Source: an uncultured bacterium (GTDB lineage Bacteria > DRYD01). From it: a DNA stretch of 64,000 nt. The notes beneath the pieces were generated by a model. The model saw only the letters and a list, made by a program, of their open reading frames with translations, was not told the DNA's origin and ran no database searches. Where the stretch lies: positions 86,421 through 150,420 of the forward strand of contig CAKZQG010000037.1 of NCBI GenBank assembly GCA_937139605.1, given 5' to 3'. Below, one piece after another: positions 41,210 to 49,822 of this stretch (its first letter is position 1; each line of letters starts with the position of its first letter). A program made the translations under genes and the position numbers.

Positions 41210-41850
41210 AAAAGAATTTATTGCTTTGATAATAGCTAAATTAAAGACGAAATTTTAAAAAGCAAGAGAATAAAAAATTTATTATATTATTATCTAAAAA
41301 GTATATTTTATGAAAACCCAGATACCCTAGCTTAACTTTTATCTGATTTATTTAAAATACAAAATATAACAGATATAAAAGCTATCAAAATAAAAGAAAA
41401 ACATCCAATTTATTCCAAAGTAAAAGAAAATATAGAAATAAGCAATAAAAAGAATTAGATTTTATTAAACTTGAAGTTATCCTCATAAATTTATTAAATA
41501 ATGATAGACCTAGTAGAAAAGAGGACAAAAAAAGGAATATATAATGAAAAATAGGAGATATTGTTGAAAATGATAAGTAGTTAATGTATTTAAAGAGATC
41601 TAAAGTATCAATGGTGAAGTTTTAAGGATGTTAAGGATAGACAAAAAGAGAAAGAAAAAATAAAAAAGATGTATAAAGATAATCCGTTAATACAATATAT
41701 AGCTAAATCAATCTTTGAAGATGAATTAAAAAAATACCAAGAACAATTGAAACAAAAGGAAATAGAGGCTAAACAAAAAGAAGAACAATTAAAACAAAAA
41801 GAAAGAAAAATAATAGAAATAAAGATTAAATTAATAAAAAATAAATATAT
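41210..41850 (+). pseudogene. Remnant of a decayed gene with coiled-coil tail
   Basis: Stop-interrupted frames here still read as protein. One segment (from about 41305) gives SIFYENPDTLA, a stop, then LLSDLFKIQNITDIKA and EKHPIYSKVKENIEI. A shifted frame gives LDFIKLEVILINLLNNDRP and, after more stops, MYKDNPLIQYIAKSIF followed by a Lys, Gln and Glu coiled coil from 41669. The pattern resembles Rpn-like PD-(D/E)XK nuclease proteins with helical tails, but this is only an impression. The last frame runs on into the antisense of rtcB. Confidence 0.55.
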
Positions 41851-43266
41851 TTATCCTTTAACTACGCCAATAGGTCTTAGTTTGGCAACTTTTTTAGAGA
41901 TATTAGCATTATGGACAATATCTACAACATTGAGAGCATCTTTATAAGCTTGCGGAGCCTCCTCTACAACAGTTGCCTTACTAGCAGCCCTTATACTTAT
42001 TCCCTTGGCTTCTAATTCTTTCATTAGTTCCTGATAGTTTATAGTTTTTTTAGCTTGACTTCTACTTTTAATTCTACCAGCACCATGACAAGTATGTCCA
42101 AATGTTTCTTTATATGCTGTTTCTGTACCAACTAATACAAAAGAATATCTCCCCATATCACCGGGAATTAAAACGGGTTGACCAATTTCTTGATATTCTT
42201 TTGGTAAAGATGGATGATATGGAGGAAGTGCCCTAGTTGCACCTTTTCTATGCATAACTAATTTATATTTCTTAGAATTATAAAAATAATCTTCAATAGT
42301 AGCCATATTATGACTTATATCATAAACTATTTCAACTTCTTTTATATTTAATATTTTTTTAAATACTTTTCTAATTTTGTAAGTAATTATTTGTCTATTT
42401 ATAAAAGCAAAATTAGCGGCTAAATTCATAGAATAGATATATTTTTGCCCTTCATCTGAATTAGCAGGAACACATGCTAATTGCTTATCTTCTACCTTAA
42501 TTTTATATTTACTTTCCATAACTTTCAACATTAAATTAATAAAATCAGTAGCGATTTGGTGTCCAAACCCTCGAGAACCACAATGTATCATTAAAACCAC
42601 CTGATCCTTAAATAAATTAAGCTTATTAGCAATGTATTCATCATATATTTCGTCTACTATTTGAAGCTCTAAAAAGTGATTCCCACTACCTAAAGTTCCT
42701 AATTGATTTTTTCCTCTATCAATTGCTTCTTTACTAATATAATCAAAAGTACAATCTTTTTTAAAACCATTATCTTCTATAAAATTAATGTCATTTTTAT
42801 TAGCATAATCTTCTTCTAAAGCCCAATTAACTCCTTTTAATATTGCTTTTTTAAAATCATTTTTAGATAACCTTATATCACTTTCACTAGATAATCCTGC
42901 TGGAACCTCCTTAAATAATTCATCCAATATCTTTTCTTTATATTTTTGAATCTCAGTATGTTTTAGGTTAGTTCTAATTAATCTAACCCCGCAGTTAATA
43001 TCAAAACCAATGCCTCCAGGAGATATAATCCCATTTTCGTTATAATTTGTACAAGCTACACAACCTATAGGAAATCCATACCCCCAATGAATATCAGGCA
43101 TAGCTATAGCATCTCCTACTAAGCCAGGTAATTTTGATACATTAATTAATTGCTTTAAGCTCTCTGACTCTACATTAGCTATATCATCTATATATATTAC
43201 TGCATTATTTAATGTATGCTTATATTTATAATCTGATATCTTAATAAAATCTTCTGTTTTTAACAT
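41851..43266 (-). CDS. rtcB: RNA ligase RtcB
   Basis: RtcB joins RNA 2',3'-cyclic phosphate or 3'-phosphate ends to 5'-OH ends using GTP and manganese. The 471-residue protein contains PDIHWGYGFPIGCVA, GGIGFDINCGVRLI (metal-binding Cys), GTLGSGNHFLEL, HCGSRGFGHQI and, near the end, the guanylation region HRKGATRALPP with CHGAGRIKSR. Its activator, archease, is encoded two genes upstream in the same direction. A ribosome binding site (AGAGGTG) precedes the ATG. The role is RNA repair or tRNA maturation. Confidence 0.96.
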   Translation of the reverse strand: MLKTEDFIKISDYKYKHTLNNAVIYIDDIANVESESLKQLINVSKLPGLVGDAIAMPDIHWGYGFPIGCVACTNYNENGIISPGGIGFDINCGVRLIRTNLKHTEIQKYKEKILDELFKEVPAGLSSESDIRLSKNDFKKAILKGVNWALEEDYANKNDINFIEDNGFKKDCTFDYISKEAIDRGKNQLGTLGSGNHFLELQIVDEIYDEYIANKLNLFKDQVVLMIHCGSRGFGHQIATDFINLMLKVMESKYKIKVEDKQLACVPANSDEGQKYIYSMNLAANFAFINRQIITYKIRKVFKKILNIKEVEIVYDISHNMATIEDYFYNSKKYKLVMHRKGATRALPPYHPSLPKEYQEIGQPVLIPGDMGRYSFVLVGTETAYKETFGHTCHGAGRIKSRSQAKKTINYQELMKELEAKGISIRAASKATVVEEAPQAYKDALNVVDIVHNANISKKVAKLRPIGVVKG

Positions 43267-43328
43267 TTCTTAACACCTCTTTTTATATATGTTATATTTT
43301 TATATTTTATATTTTATATTTTAATTAA

Positions 43329-44717
43329 TTAAACTCTTTGGTAAATATCTTTAATTCTAATTATATCATCTTCAGATAATTTTTCTCCTACTTGTATTTC
43401 AATGAATTCTAAATCTCGATCGCCGTTATTTTTTATAGAATGTATAGCTTTATATGGAATTTCTATAATATCATTTTCTTTAACGGTTATTTTTTTATCA
43501 TTTATAATAACTAAACCATTACCTTTTAATATAAACCAGTATTCTTTTCTAAAGTTATGATATTGTAGAGATAGTTCTTGCTTAGGATAAACACAGATAA
43601 ATTTTATTCTGTACTTATTTGGTTCTTTATCTAACTCTTTATAATATCCCCAAGGACGATAATCTATAACATTATATTTTAATATCTCAGGTTCTATTCT
43701 ATTTAAAATATCTTTTATTTTAAAACTACTATTTTTTTTAGATACCAACAAAAAATCAACAGTATCTACTACTATTAAATCATTACAATCTATAAAACAG
43801 TATTTTTTATTTTTTAAGTTCTGATTATCTTTTATTAAATGAGAATTAGAATTTAAATGAAAAATTTCATTATTATTTTGGTTTATTTTATGATTTTCTT
43901 GGAGATATAAATATATTTTAGCGATTTCTTCAAAGGTACCTACATCTGACCACTTAAATTCTGATTTAACAACTAATAAATTCTCACTTTTTTCACTATA
44001 TGAATAATCAATAGAAATTTTGGGAATACTTTTGTAATTATTTAATAACTCTTGATAACTTAAATTAATAAAATCTCTAAAATCGGGATTAATTTTATAA
44101 AAATCTTCAAAAAAATAAGAACTATTTAAAATATAAATTCCAGAATTCCATAAATAATTTCCAGATTTTAAATAATATTTAGCTCGTGCTTTGTTAGGTT
44201 TTTCTATAAATTTTTCTACTTTAAATATATTATTTTCTATTATTTGATTTGGATTTAGTTTAATATACCCATAATGAGTAGAAGGATAATCTGGCTTAAC
44301 ACCTATTGTTATTATACCTTTATAAGTATAATTTAATCCTTTCTTTAAGGAATTAACGAACTCTAATTCATTAAATATAAAATGATCAGAAGGTAAAAAT
44401 ACAAAGTTTGCTTCTTTTAGATTATATTTTAAAAGAATGTATTTAATAGAAAGCAAGATAGCGGCAGAAGTATTAGCGTTTTCTGGTTCTAATATTATTT
44501 TTTCTGGAGTTATATTTTCTTGTTCTATTAAGTGTTTATAAGTTATTCCCGAGCAAATTAAAACATCGTCAAATTCATTTATAACTCTTTCATATGTTAA
44601 TCTTAGTAAGCTTTTATTATTAAATATTTTTAGAAATTGTTTAGGATAGGATATCCTAGAAATTGGGAATAATCTACTTCCAATTCCTCCAGCTAATATT
44701 ATCCCAAAGTTATACAT
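43329..44717 (-). CDS. manC: Mannose-1-phosphate guanylyltransferase / mannose-6-phosphate isomerase type II
   Basis: The 462-residue bifunctional-type protein starts with the pyrophosphorylase motif GIILAGGIGSRLFPISRI and YPKQFLKIF. Segments such as FLPSDHFIF, VEKFIEKPNKARA and WNSGIYIL are typical of GDP-mannose pyrophosphorylase. The C-terminal cupin (about 345-455; RPWGYYKELD, QLSLQYH-type segment, NDIIEIPYKAIHSI) matches the isomerase half. It supplies GDP-mannose for envelope glycans. The ATG lies behind AGGTGA and overlaps the archease end by a few bases. Confidence 0.93.
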   Translation of the reverse strand: MYNFGIILAGGIGSRLFPISRISYPKQFLKIFNNKSLLRLTYERVINEFDDVLICSGITYKHLIEQENITPEKIILEPENANTSAAILLSIKYILLKYNLKEANFVFLPSDHFIFNELEFVNSLKKGLNYTYKGIITIGVKPDYPSTHYGYIKLNPNQIIENNIFKVEKFIEKPNKARAKYYLKSGNYLWNSGIYILNSSYFFEDFYKINPDFRDFINLSYQELLNNYKSIPKISIDYSYSEKSENLLVVKSEFKWSDVGTFEEIAKIYLYLQENHKINQNNNEIFHLNSNSHLIKDNQNLKNKKYCFIDCNDLIVVDTVDFLLVSKKNSSFKIKDILNRIEPEILKYNVIDYRPWGYYKELDKEPNKYRIKFICVYPKQELSLQYHNFRKEYWFILKGNGLVIINDKKITVKENDIIEIPYKAIHSIKNNGDRDLEFIEIQVGEKLSEDDIIRIKDIYQRV

Positions 44718-45126
44718 CGATTATCACCTCTAAATAAAATTGGCTTTTGAAATTAAAGTCACAATAAGTTGGTGCTTTTAAGTATCCCTTAAATTTTTTC
44801 TTATCTATTTTTAATCCTTTTAAACTTAACTCCCAGCTACTTTCCTTTAGCTTAATATAATTTATATCTTCTATTAAAATTGATTTTGCATCTAAATAAT
44901 ATATAAACTTTGAAATAAAATTAAATATCTTCTGATAATCATCGAAATCTGATAAAACTACTTTTATATTTTTTATATTATTTCTTATTTTTGAATCATT
45001 TAAAGAATTAGAATCATAATTGATGATATCTTTTAAGGCAAAAATTAAATCCCTAAAAAAATCAAATAAATTAATTGATTGTATTCTAATTTTTATATCA
45101 GCTGTATGATCTAATATTTCATACAT
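44710..45126 (-). CDS. Archease
   Basis: Archease activates RtcB guanylylation. The protein opens with the family signature YEILDHTADIKIRI and ends with the conserved GYLKAPTYCDF region and a final beta strand. The metal-binding Asp and His of the N-terminus (DHTAD) are present. A TTG 21 bases upstream overlaps mutM and would add MSKIKIN; ATG 45126 gives the normal N-terminus, so I use it, although neither has a ribosome binding site. Co-direction with rtcB, separated only by manC, supports the assignment. Confidence 0.88.
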   Translation of the reverse strand: MYEILDHTADIKIRIQSINLFDFFRDLIFALKDIINYDSNSLNDSKIRNNIKNIKVVLSDFDDYQKIFNFISKFIYYLDAKSILIEDINYIKLKESSWELSLKGLKIDKKKFKGYLKAPTYCDFNFKSQFYLEVIIDV

Positions 45127-45134
45127 ATTTATTT

Positions 45135-45983
45135 TTATTTTTGACAATCAGGGCAATAGTAAGTTATTCGTTCTTCAATTTTAATTTTTTTTATTTTATT
45201 ATTACATTGTGGACATTTTGATTTATTATATATCTTATGAAAATTTTGGAAATTTCCATATTCTCCTAAAGCATCTACATAATCACTTATAGTTGATCCT
45301 CTATTTTTTATTGATTCTTTTAATATTTCTTTTAAACAGGAATATAATTTATAGTATTCTTGGACAGTTATATCACAGGCTTTTCTTAAAGGGGAAATTT
45401 TAGCACAAAATAACCCCTCTATTGCATAAATATTACCTATTCCTGCTATTAAACTTTGATCCATTAAAGCTAATTTTATTGGCTTTTTAATTTTGGATAA
45501 AATATTAATAAAATCTATTGGTTTTAATTTATTAAATGGTGGGCCATACTTTTTAAATGGATTATTATCTTTTATAAATATTACTTTTTCAAATAGCCTT
45601 TTAGCTGTAAATAAAATAATTTTATCTTTTAAATTATTACCATCTCTGATCTCATTAAAAACAAACTCTATTATTTTATATTTTTCAAAATAATTAATCT
45701 TATTAAGATCAATTAATTCTTTAATAAGTAGCGCTCCAGTTAAAGCTAAATGGAATAATATCCAGTAATCATCTTTAAATTTAAAATAAATAATTTTCCC
45801 ATAATTAGAAACTTCTTGGAGATCCCTGTTTATTATTTCATCAATTAATCCTATATTTTTTATTATTGATTCTTTGTATATATTTATTTTTTTTAAAGTA
45901 ATAGAAGAGTTATTGTTATTAGGGATATTTAGGTATTGTTTTAATTGGTAAGCTATAGTAGTTGCTTCAGGGAATTCAGGCAT
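45135..45983 (-). CDS. mutM: Formamidopyrimidine-DNA glycosylase (MutM/Nei family)
   Basis: The 282-residue protein begins MPEFPEATT, with the catalytic Pro-Glu near the N-terminus. It has the helix-two-turn-helix region with MDQSLIAGIGNIYAIEGLF and a C-terminal zinc finger (CPQCNNKI...YYCPDCQK). These enzymes excise 8-oxoguanine and other oxidised bases. In the canonical family the start is PELPEVET; here it is PEFPEATT, a common Nei/Fpg variant. It lies 6 bp behind mgtC in the fur-led unit, which fits an oxidative stress role. Confidence 0.93.
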   Translation of the reverse strand: MPEFPEATTIAYQLKQYLNIPNNNNSSITLKKINIYKESIIKNIGLIDEIINRDLQEVSNYGKIIYFKFKDDYWILFHLALTGALLIKELIDLNKINYFEKYKIIEFVFNEIRDGNNLKDKIILFTAKRLFEKVIFIKDNNPFKKYGPPFNKLKPIDFINILSKIKKPIKLALMDQSLIAGIGNIYAIEGLFCAKISPLRKACDITVQEYYKLYSCLKEILKESIKNRGSTISDYVDALGEYGNFQNFHKIYNKSKCPQCNNKIKKIKIEERITYYCPDCQK

Positions 45984-45989
45984 AATCTT

Positions 45990-46673
45990 TTATATATCCT
46001 TTACTTCAAATAATTTTACAGTATAGAATTCATTTTTTAATTTTTTATTTAATTCAGATTTTATTTTACTTTTATTACCTTTAAGTTTAAGGATATTTCC
46101 ATTTGGTATTTCACTTTCTTCTAAGATATCTATATTAAGTTCTTTTAATTTATTTTTAAATTCATTTAATATAGTTATTTGTTGATCATTTTTTAGATTA
46201 TCTAAGTTATATTTAATTTTTATATAAAATATATTAAAGTTTTCGTATAATAATTTTTCTAAAGCTCTAAGGATTATTAATGTTAAAAATACTATGAAGC
46301 TTCCAACAATTCCGGCAAAGATTTTTTCTGCTCCTATGACCATTCCTATGGATGCGGCTATCCATAGGGTTGCTGCGGTTGTTAATCCTTTTATTTTTAA
46401 TCCGCTTCTTATTATAGTACCTGCTCCTAAAAAACCTATACCATTTACTATTTGTGAAGCTACCCGACTACTATCTACAGCACTCCCAGTAAAACCATAT
46501 TTTGATATAAAAGTAAATATAGCGCTTCCTACTGTTACTAGTGTTATTGTTTTTAATCCCGCTGGTTTTTGCCTAACTTCTCTTTCTAACCCTATTAAGA
46601 AACCACATAATATTGATATTCCTACTATTAATAAAAAATTCTTTATTAAATCTATTTCAAAAATTATTTCCAT
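45990..46673 (-). CDS. mgtC: MgtC/SapB family membrane protein
   Basis: The N-terminal half has MgtC motifs: GFLIGLEREVRQKPAGLKT, VASQIVNGIGFLGAGTII and GLTTAATLWIAASIGMVIG, forming four or five membrane spans. A soluble C-terminal domain of about 85 residues (KNDQQITILNEFKNKLKEL) resembles the ACT-like tails of the family. MgtC proteins are linked to growth at low magnesium and to control of ATP synthase in some pathogens. Ten base pairs separate it from fur. The role here is inferred from family only. Confidence 0.92.
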   Translation of the reverse strand: MEIIFEIDLIKNFLLIVGISILCGFLIGLEREVRQKPAGLKTITLVTVGSAIFTFISKYGFTGSAVDSSRVASQIVNGIGFLGAGTIIRSGLKIKGLTTAATLWIAASIGMVIGAEKIFAGIVGSFIVFLTLIILRALEKLLYENFNIFYIKIKYNLDNLKNDQQITILNEFKNKLKELNIDILEESEIPNGNILKLKGNKSKIKSELNKKLKNEFYTVKLFEVKDI

Positions 46674-46683
46674 TATTTTATTT

Positions 46684-47118
46684 CTAATTATTTAAATTAG
46701 TTATTTTTTGATTTTTACATTCTTTGCATACTCCTTTAAAATATAATACAGTATCATTTATTTCGTGTTCTATTTCTTCATATTTTATTTTAATTTCTTT
46801 TATTGTTATATCATAAATTTTTTTACATTTTTCGCAAAAGAAGTTTATATGTTCTTGTTTTATAAAATCAAACCTTTGCTCATTATTATCTACATTTAAA
46901 ACTTTTACTATATCATTTTTTACAAATAAATTAAGATTTAAATATATAGTCGTCTTTGATAATGTAGGAAATATATTCTTTAATTCCTTATAAATTTCAT
47001 CTACTGTTGGGTGATTTTCCCTTGTTATTAGATATTCTAAAATCTTTAATCTTATATATGAAGGTTTTATCCCTTTATCTAATAGGATTTTCTTTAAATT
47101 ATATACATCAACTATCAC
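46684..47118 (-). CDS. Fur/PerR family metalloregulator
   Basis: The protein of about 144 residues has a winged-helix DNA-binding half (KPSYIRLKILEYLI, HPTVDEIYKELKNIFPTLSKTTIY) and a C-terminal dimer domain with two CxxC pairs for structural zinc (CEKCKK and CKECKN). The His-rich sensor residues HINFF are present. The PerR versus Fur choice cannot be made reliably. I choose GTG 47118, properly spaced behind AAAAGG; another GTG at 47127 overlaps that site. It leads the unit with mgtC, mutM, archease, manC and rtcB. A palindrome lies just upstream. Confidence 0.9.
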   Translation of the reverse strand: MIVDVYNLKKILLDKGIKPSYIRLKILEYLITRENHPTVDEIYKELKNIFPTLSKTTIYLNLNLFVKNDIVKVLNVDNNEQRFDFIKQEHINFFCEKCKKIYDITIKEIKIKYEEIEHEINDTVLYFKGVCKECKNQKITNLNN

Positions 47119-47153
47119 ATTTATCACCTTTTTATTAATTTTATTAATATTGT

Positions 47154-47166
47154 ATTATTCAATAAT
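47154..47166 (-). promoter_or_regulatory. Candidate Fur/PerR operator
   Basis: ATTATTCAATAAT is a perfect 6-1-6 palindrome, about 35 bp before the fur start. Fur and PerR boxes are AT-rich palindromes of similar form, and autoregulation is common. In such AT-rich DNA palindromes also occur by chance, so the case is moderate. Confidence 0.35.
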
Positions 47167-47404
47167 TAGTAGCTATTATATAATTCAATACTTCTTAAAT
47201 TATATCCTTTAGGTAAAATTTTCATCATTAACTATTAAATTAGATTTATTTTCTTTATTTATTATTTGTTTTTAATTTTGATTTATCATTTTGAGTTAAT
47301 TTTTCATTTTTAGATTATCTTTTTAGCAAAAGATTTTTATTTTTATTTTATTTTTTAATAAAAGATAATTACTAAAAAAACTTAACTACATAGGATATAA
47401 AAAG

Positions 47405-47433
47405 ATAAAAAATAAAAAACAAAAATCTTGTTT
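47405..47433 (-). terminator. Intrinsic terminator after pfkA
   Basis: Read leftward, AAACAA pairs with TTGTTT around a five-base loop (47433-47417), followed at once by a T-rich tract (47416-47405). It begins a few bases beyond the pfkA stop. The stem has only one G-C pair, so strength is doubtful, but position and T tract fit. Confidence 0.45.
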
Positions 47434-47438
47434 ATGAA

Positions 47439-48413
47439 CTATACAGCAATTTCTTCTAAAAATCTAATTAAATCTTTATTAATAGTTTTCTTATTATTGA
47501 TTGCTTCTTCTAAAGGGATTAAATCATACTTATTATTAATGAGTCCAACATAGTAACCATTTTGTTGTTTTAAGATAGCATCAATAGCTTTATAAGCACT
47601 TAAAGTACCAAAGAGTCTATCCCTAGCAGTAGGGCTTCCTCCACGTTGTATATGTCCTAATACACTAACCTTTAATTCATAATCATTATACTTCTTTAAA
47701 ATTGGATTTAATTGATTATAAAACTCAAAAGCATTAGAATATCCTTCAGATAAAACAATAATGACATGTTTTTTACCTTTTTGTTTAAAAGTATGAATTT
47801 TTTGAGCTATTTTTTCTAAATCTATTCTAAATTCAGGGACTAAAACTATTTCACTACCAGTAGATAAAGCAACCTCTAAAGGTAATTGTCCATAATCCCT
47901 ACCCATTACCTCAACAATAAAAACCCTCTCAAAAGAGTAAGCAGTATCCCTAATTTTATCTATAGCATCTTTTGCAGTATTTAAAGCAGTATCATAACCC
48001 AAAGTATATTCAGTTGGATAAATATCATTATCAATAGTACCAGTTATCCCAATAACTTTAATATTAGATTCTTTGAATATTTTATAAGCAGCATTAAAAC
48101 TCCCATTACCTCCAATTATAACTAAAGTATCAATATTTAGATTATTTAAATTAGAATAAGCGATTTGTCGATAATTAAAATCAAAAAACCTTGGTTCCCT
48201 AGAAGATTGTAAAATAGTTCCTCCTCTCTCTATTATCCCACTAACACTCCTATCATTTAATTCAATATACTCATTATCTAAAACTCCTTTAAATCCCTTA
48301 AGAAAACCAATTACCTTAAAGTTATTATCTAAGGCAGCTCTAGTTAGAGCTCTAATAGCAGCATTCATTCCCGGACTATCCCCACCACTCGTTAAAACCC
48401 CTATTACTTTCAT
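47439..48413 (-). CDS. pfkA: 6-phosphofructokinase
   Basis: PfkA phosphorylates fructose-6-phosphate in glycolysis. The 324-residue protein shows GVLTSGGDSPGMNAAIRA, GTILQSSREPRF, ITGTIDNDIYPTEYTLGYDTALNT (catalytic Asp in TIDND), VEVMGRDYGQLPL and VSVLGHIQRGGSPTARDR. The magnesium and phosphate motif, usually GGDGS in ATP enzymes, reads GGNGS (VIIGGNGSFNAAY). The Gly that marks ATP over pyrophosphate use is retained. Ribosome binding site is AGGAGG. It is transcribed alone, with a terminator-like hairpin after it. Confidence 0.93.
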   Translation of the reverse strand: MKVIGVLTSGGDSPGMNAAIRALTRAALDNNFKVIGFLKGFKGVLDNEYIELNDRSVSGIIERGGTILQSSREPRFFDFNYRQIAYSNLNNLNIDTLVIIGGNGSFNAAYKIFKESNIKVIGITGTIDNDIYPTEYTLGYDTALNTAKDAIDKIRDTAYSFERVFIVEVMGRDYGQLPLEVALSTGSEIVLVPEFRIDLEKIAQKIHTFKQKGKKHVIIVLSEGYSNAFEFYNQLNPILKKYNDYELKVSVLGHIQRGGSPTARDRLFGTLSAYKAIDAILKQQNGYYVGLINNKYDLIPLEEAINNKKTINKDLIRFLEEIAV

Positions 48414-48568
48414 TAAACTTTACCTCCTATTTAAATTTTAGCTATATAAATACAACTTAATTTTCCTTTTTATTTTTCTGTGAATTTAAATCCATCCCTT
48501 TTTATTTGTAAAACGTTATCATTTATAAAATTGAATAAATAAAAAAAATATTTATTAAATAAAGGGAA

Positions 48569-49153
48569 TTAATCTAGGTGCATTATCATTTTAATCCATT
48601 TACCGTGTTTAGAAAAATAAGTATAGCCTAATTTCTTATAGAAATTAATAGCTTTATAGTTTTTTTCTCCAACATATAAAACAGAGTACTTAGCTTTTAA
48701 AGATTTATCTTTATTATATTTCTTAGCAGTTTCTAATAATTCATTCATTAAAGTAGATCCTATTTTAAGCCCTTGATATTCTGGAATAATACTTATCTCA
48801 TGAATAGCAATAGCATAATCTTCTAATTCTCTATCATAATAATAAGTATCACCTGCTATAAAACCAACTACCTTTTTATTATTATTATCAACTGCTATTA
48901 TAATTAAATTTTTATTTAGATCATTAGATTTATGATAGAATAACCATTCTATATAATCTTTAATATCTTGAATATTTTTATAGTGATAATCCGGAATATT
49001 TTCATAGGTTTTTAAATAAACATTAACTAATTCATCTTTTACTTTATTAAAATCTGTTTTATCTTCTATTAGTAAGAATTTTATAAAATTTCATCTAAAT
49101 TTATCTTTATAATTATCTTTATAGTATAAAGTTGTTTTATTAACCATAAGCAT
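48569..49153 (-). pseudogene. GNAT acetyltransferase with a broken N-terminus
   Basis: From about codon 30 to the stop at 48569 the frame encodes a GNAT N-acetyltransferase: VVGFIAGDTYYY, HEISIIPEYQGLKIGSTLMNELLE (acetyl-CoA loop Q-x-x-x-I-G-S), VGEKNYKAINFYKKLGY. An ATG at 49153 with AGAGGTGA is in frame, but a TGA interrupts at codon 21 (49093-49091). A second ATG overlapping that TGA opens MKFYKILTNR in another frame; dropping one base there would join it to DKTDFNKVKDEL, a natural GNAT start. So either a frameshift mutation, an assembly error, or a short upstream ORF with reinitiation. Confidence 0.75.
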
Positions 49154-49290
49154 AGAAATCACCTCTCCCTATTATTCAATTTATAAAAAAATAAAAAAAA
49201 TTCCTACTAATACTAAAATACTTTCATAATTAAAGAAATTAAAAATATTAAAAGGGAAAAAGAATAAAATATAGAAAATAATAATGAAAT

Positions 49291-49815
49291 ATGAAAACAA
49301 TAAAAAAAGTTCTATTTCTTTTAATTTTAATAAAAATATTTTTTTTAAAGATATATTCATATGGTTCAAATGTAAATGAGAATTCAAATTATAAAATTTA
49401 TGAAACTAAGGATTATACATTTAATTATCCAAATAATTGGGAGCTAATAGAGAAATTAGCTGATTTAGATTTAGCGTTAATAAATACCCAAAGCCCAACA
49501 GCTAACATATACATTAAAACAATAAAAACTAACCAAAACATAGAAGATTATATAAATAATGAATTAAAAAATATGAAAGAATCATTACTAGAAAAATTTG
49601 ATATTCTAAAAAATGAAAAGCAAAAAATACAAGACAAAGAAGTATATATATTAGAGTACCAATTTACCCAAGGAACCCTAGACTTCAAAACTATAAGATA
49701 TTATATCCTAAAACCCCATGCTTTTTATTTATTAACATATACAAACTACAAAAAAGATTTCGAAAATTGCCTAAAAGATTTTTACTTTATTTTTAATTCC
49801 TTTAAAATCAAATAA
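49291..49815 (+). CDS. Secreted PsbP/DcrB-like protein
   Basis: The 174-residue protein has an N-terminal signal sequence (KVLFLLILIKIFFLKIYSYG). The remainder is a compact alpha-beta domain beginning YKIYETKDYTFNYPNNWELI, a layout typical of PsbP/LpqN/DcrB (Mog1-like) proteins. It should be periplasmic or exposed. The glycosidase-like gene follows after 7 bp, so the two may share a transcript. There is no Shine-Dalgarno before the ATG. No specific function is claimed. Confidence 0.65.
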   Translation: MKTIKKVLFLLILIKIFFLKIYSYGSNVNENSNYKIYETKDYTFNYPNNWELIEKLADLDLALINTQSPTANIYIKTIKTNQNIEDYINNELKNMKESLLEKFDILKNEKQKIQDKEVYILEYQFTQGTLDFKTIRYYILKPHAFYLLTYTNYKKDFENCLKDFYFIFNSFKIK

Positions 49816-49822
49816 TCTAAGA

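Larger units (their letters stand above)
47128..47438 (-). other. Intergenic region between pfkA end and fur start
   Basis: This AT-rich stretch of about 310 bases holds the fur promoter region with the palindrome at 47154-47166 and, at the other side, the end of pfkA. The middle part (about 47200-47400) is low-complexity T-rich sequence without an ORF. I see no RNA gene in it. Confidence 0.5.

Noticed and set aside
49081-49100. TGA in the GNAT gene as a sense codon
   Set aside because: TGA acts as a stop in coaD and elsewhere and Trp is TGG throughout, so an alternative code is not supported.
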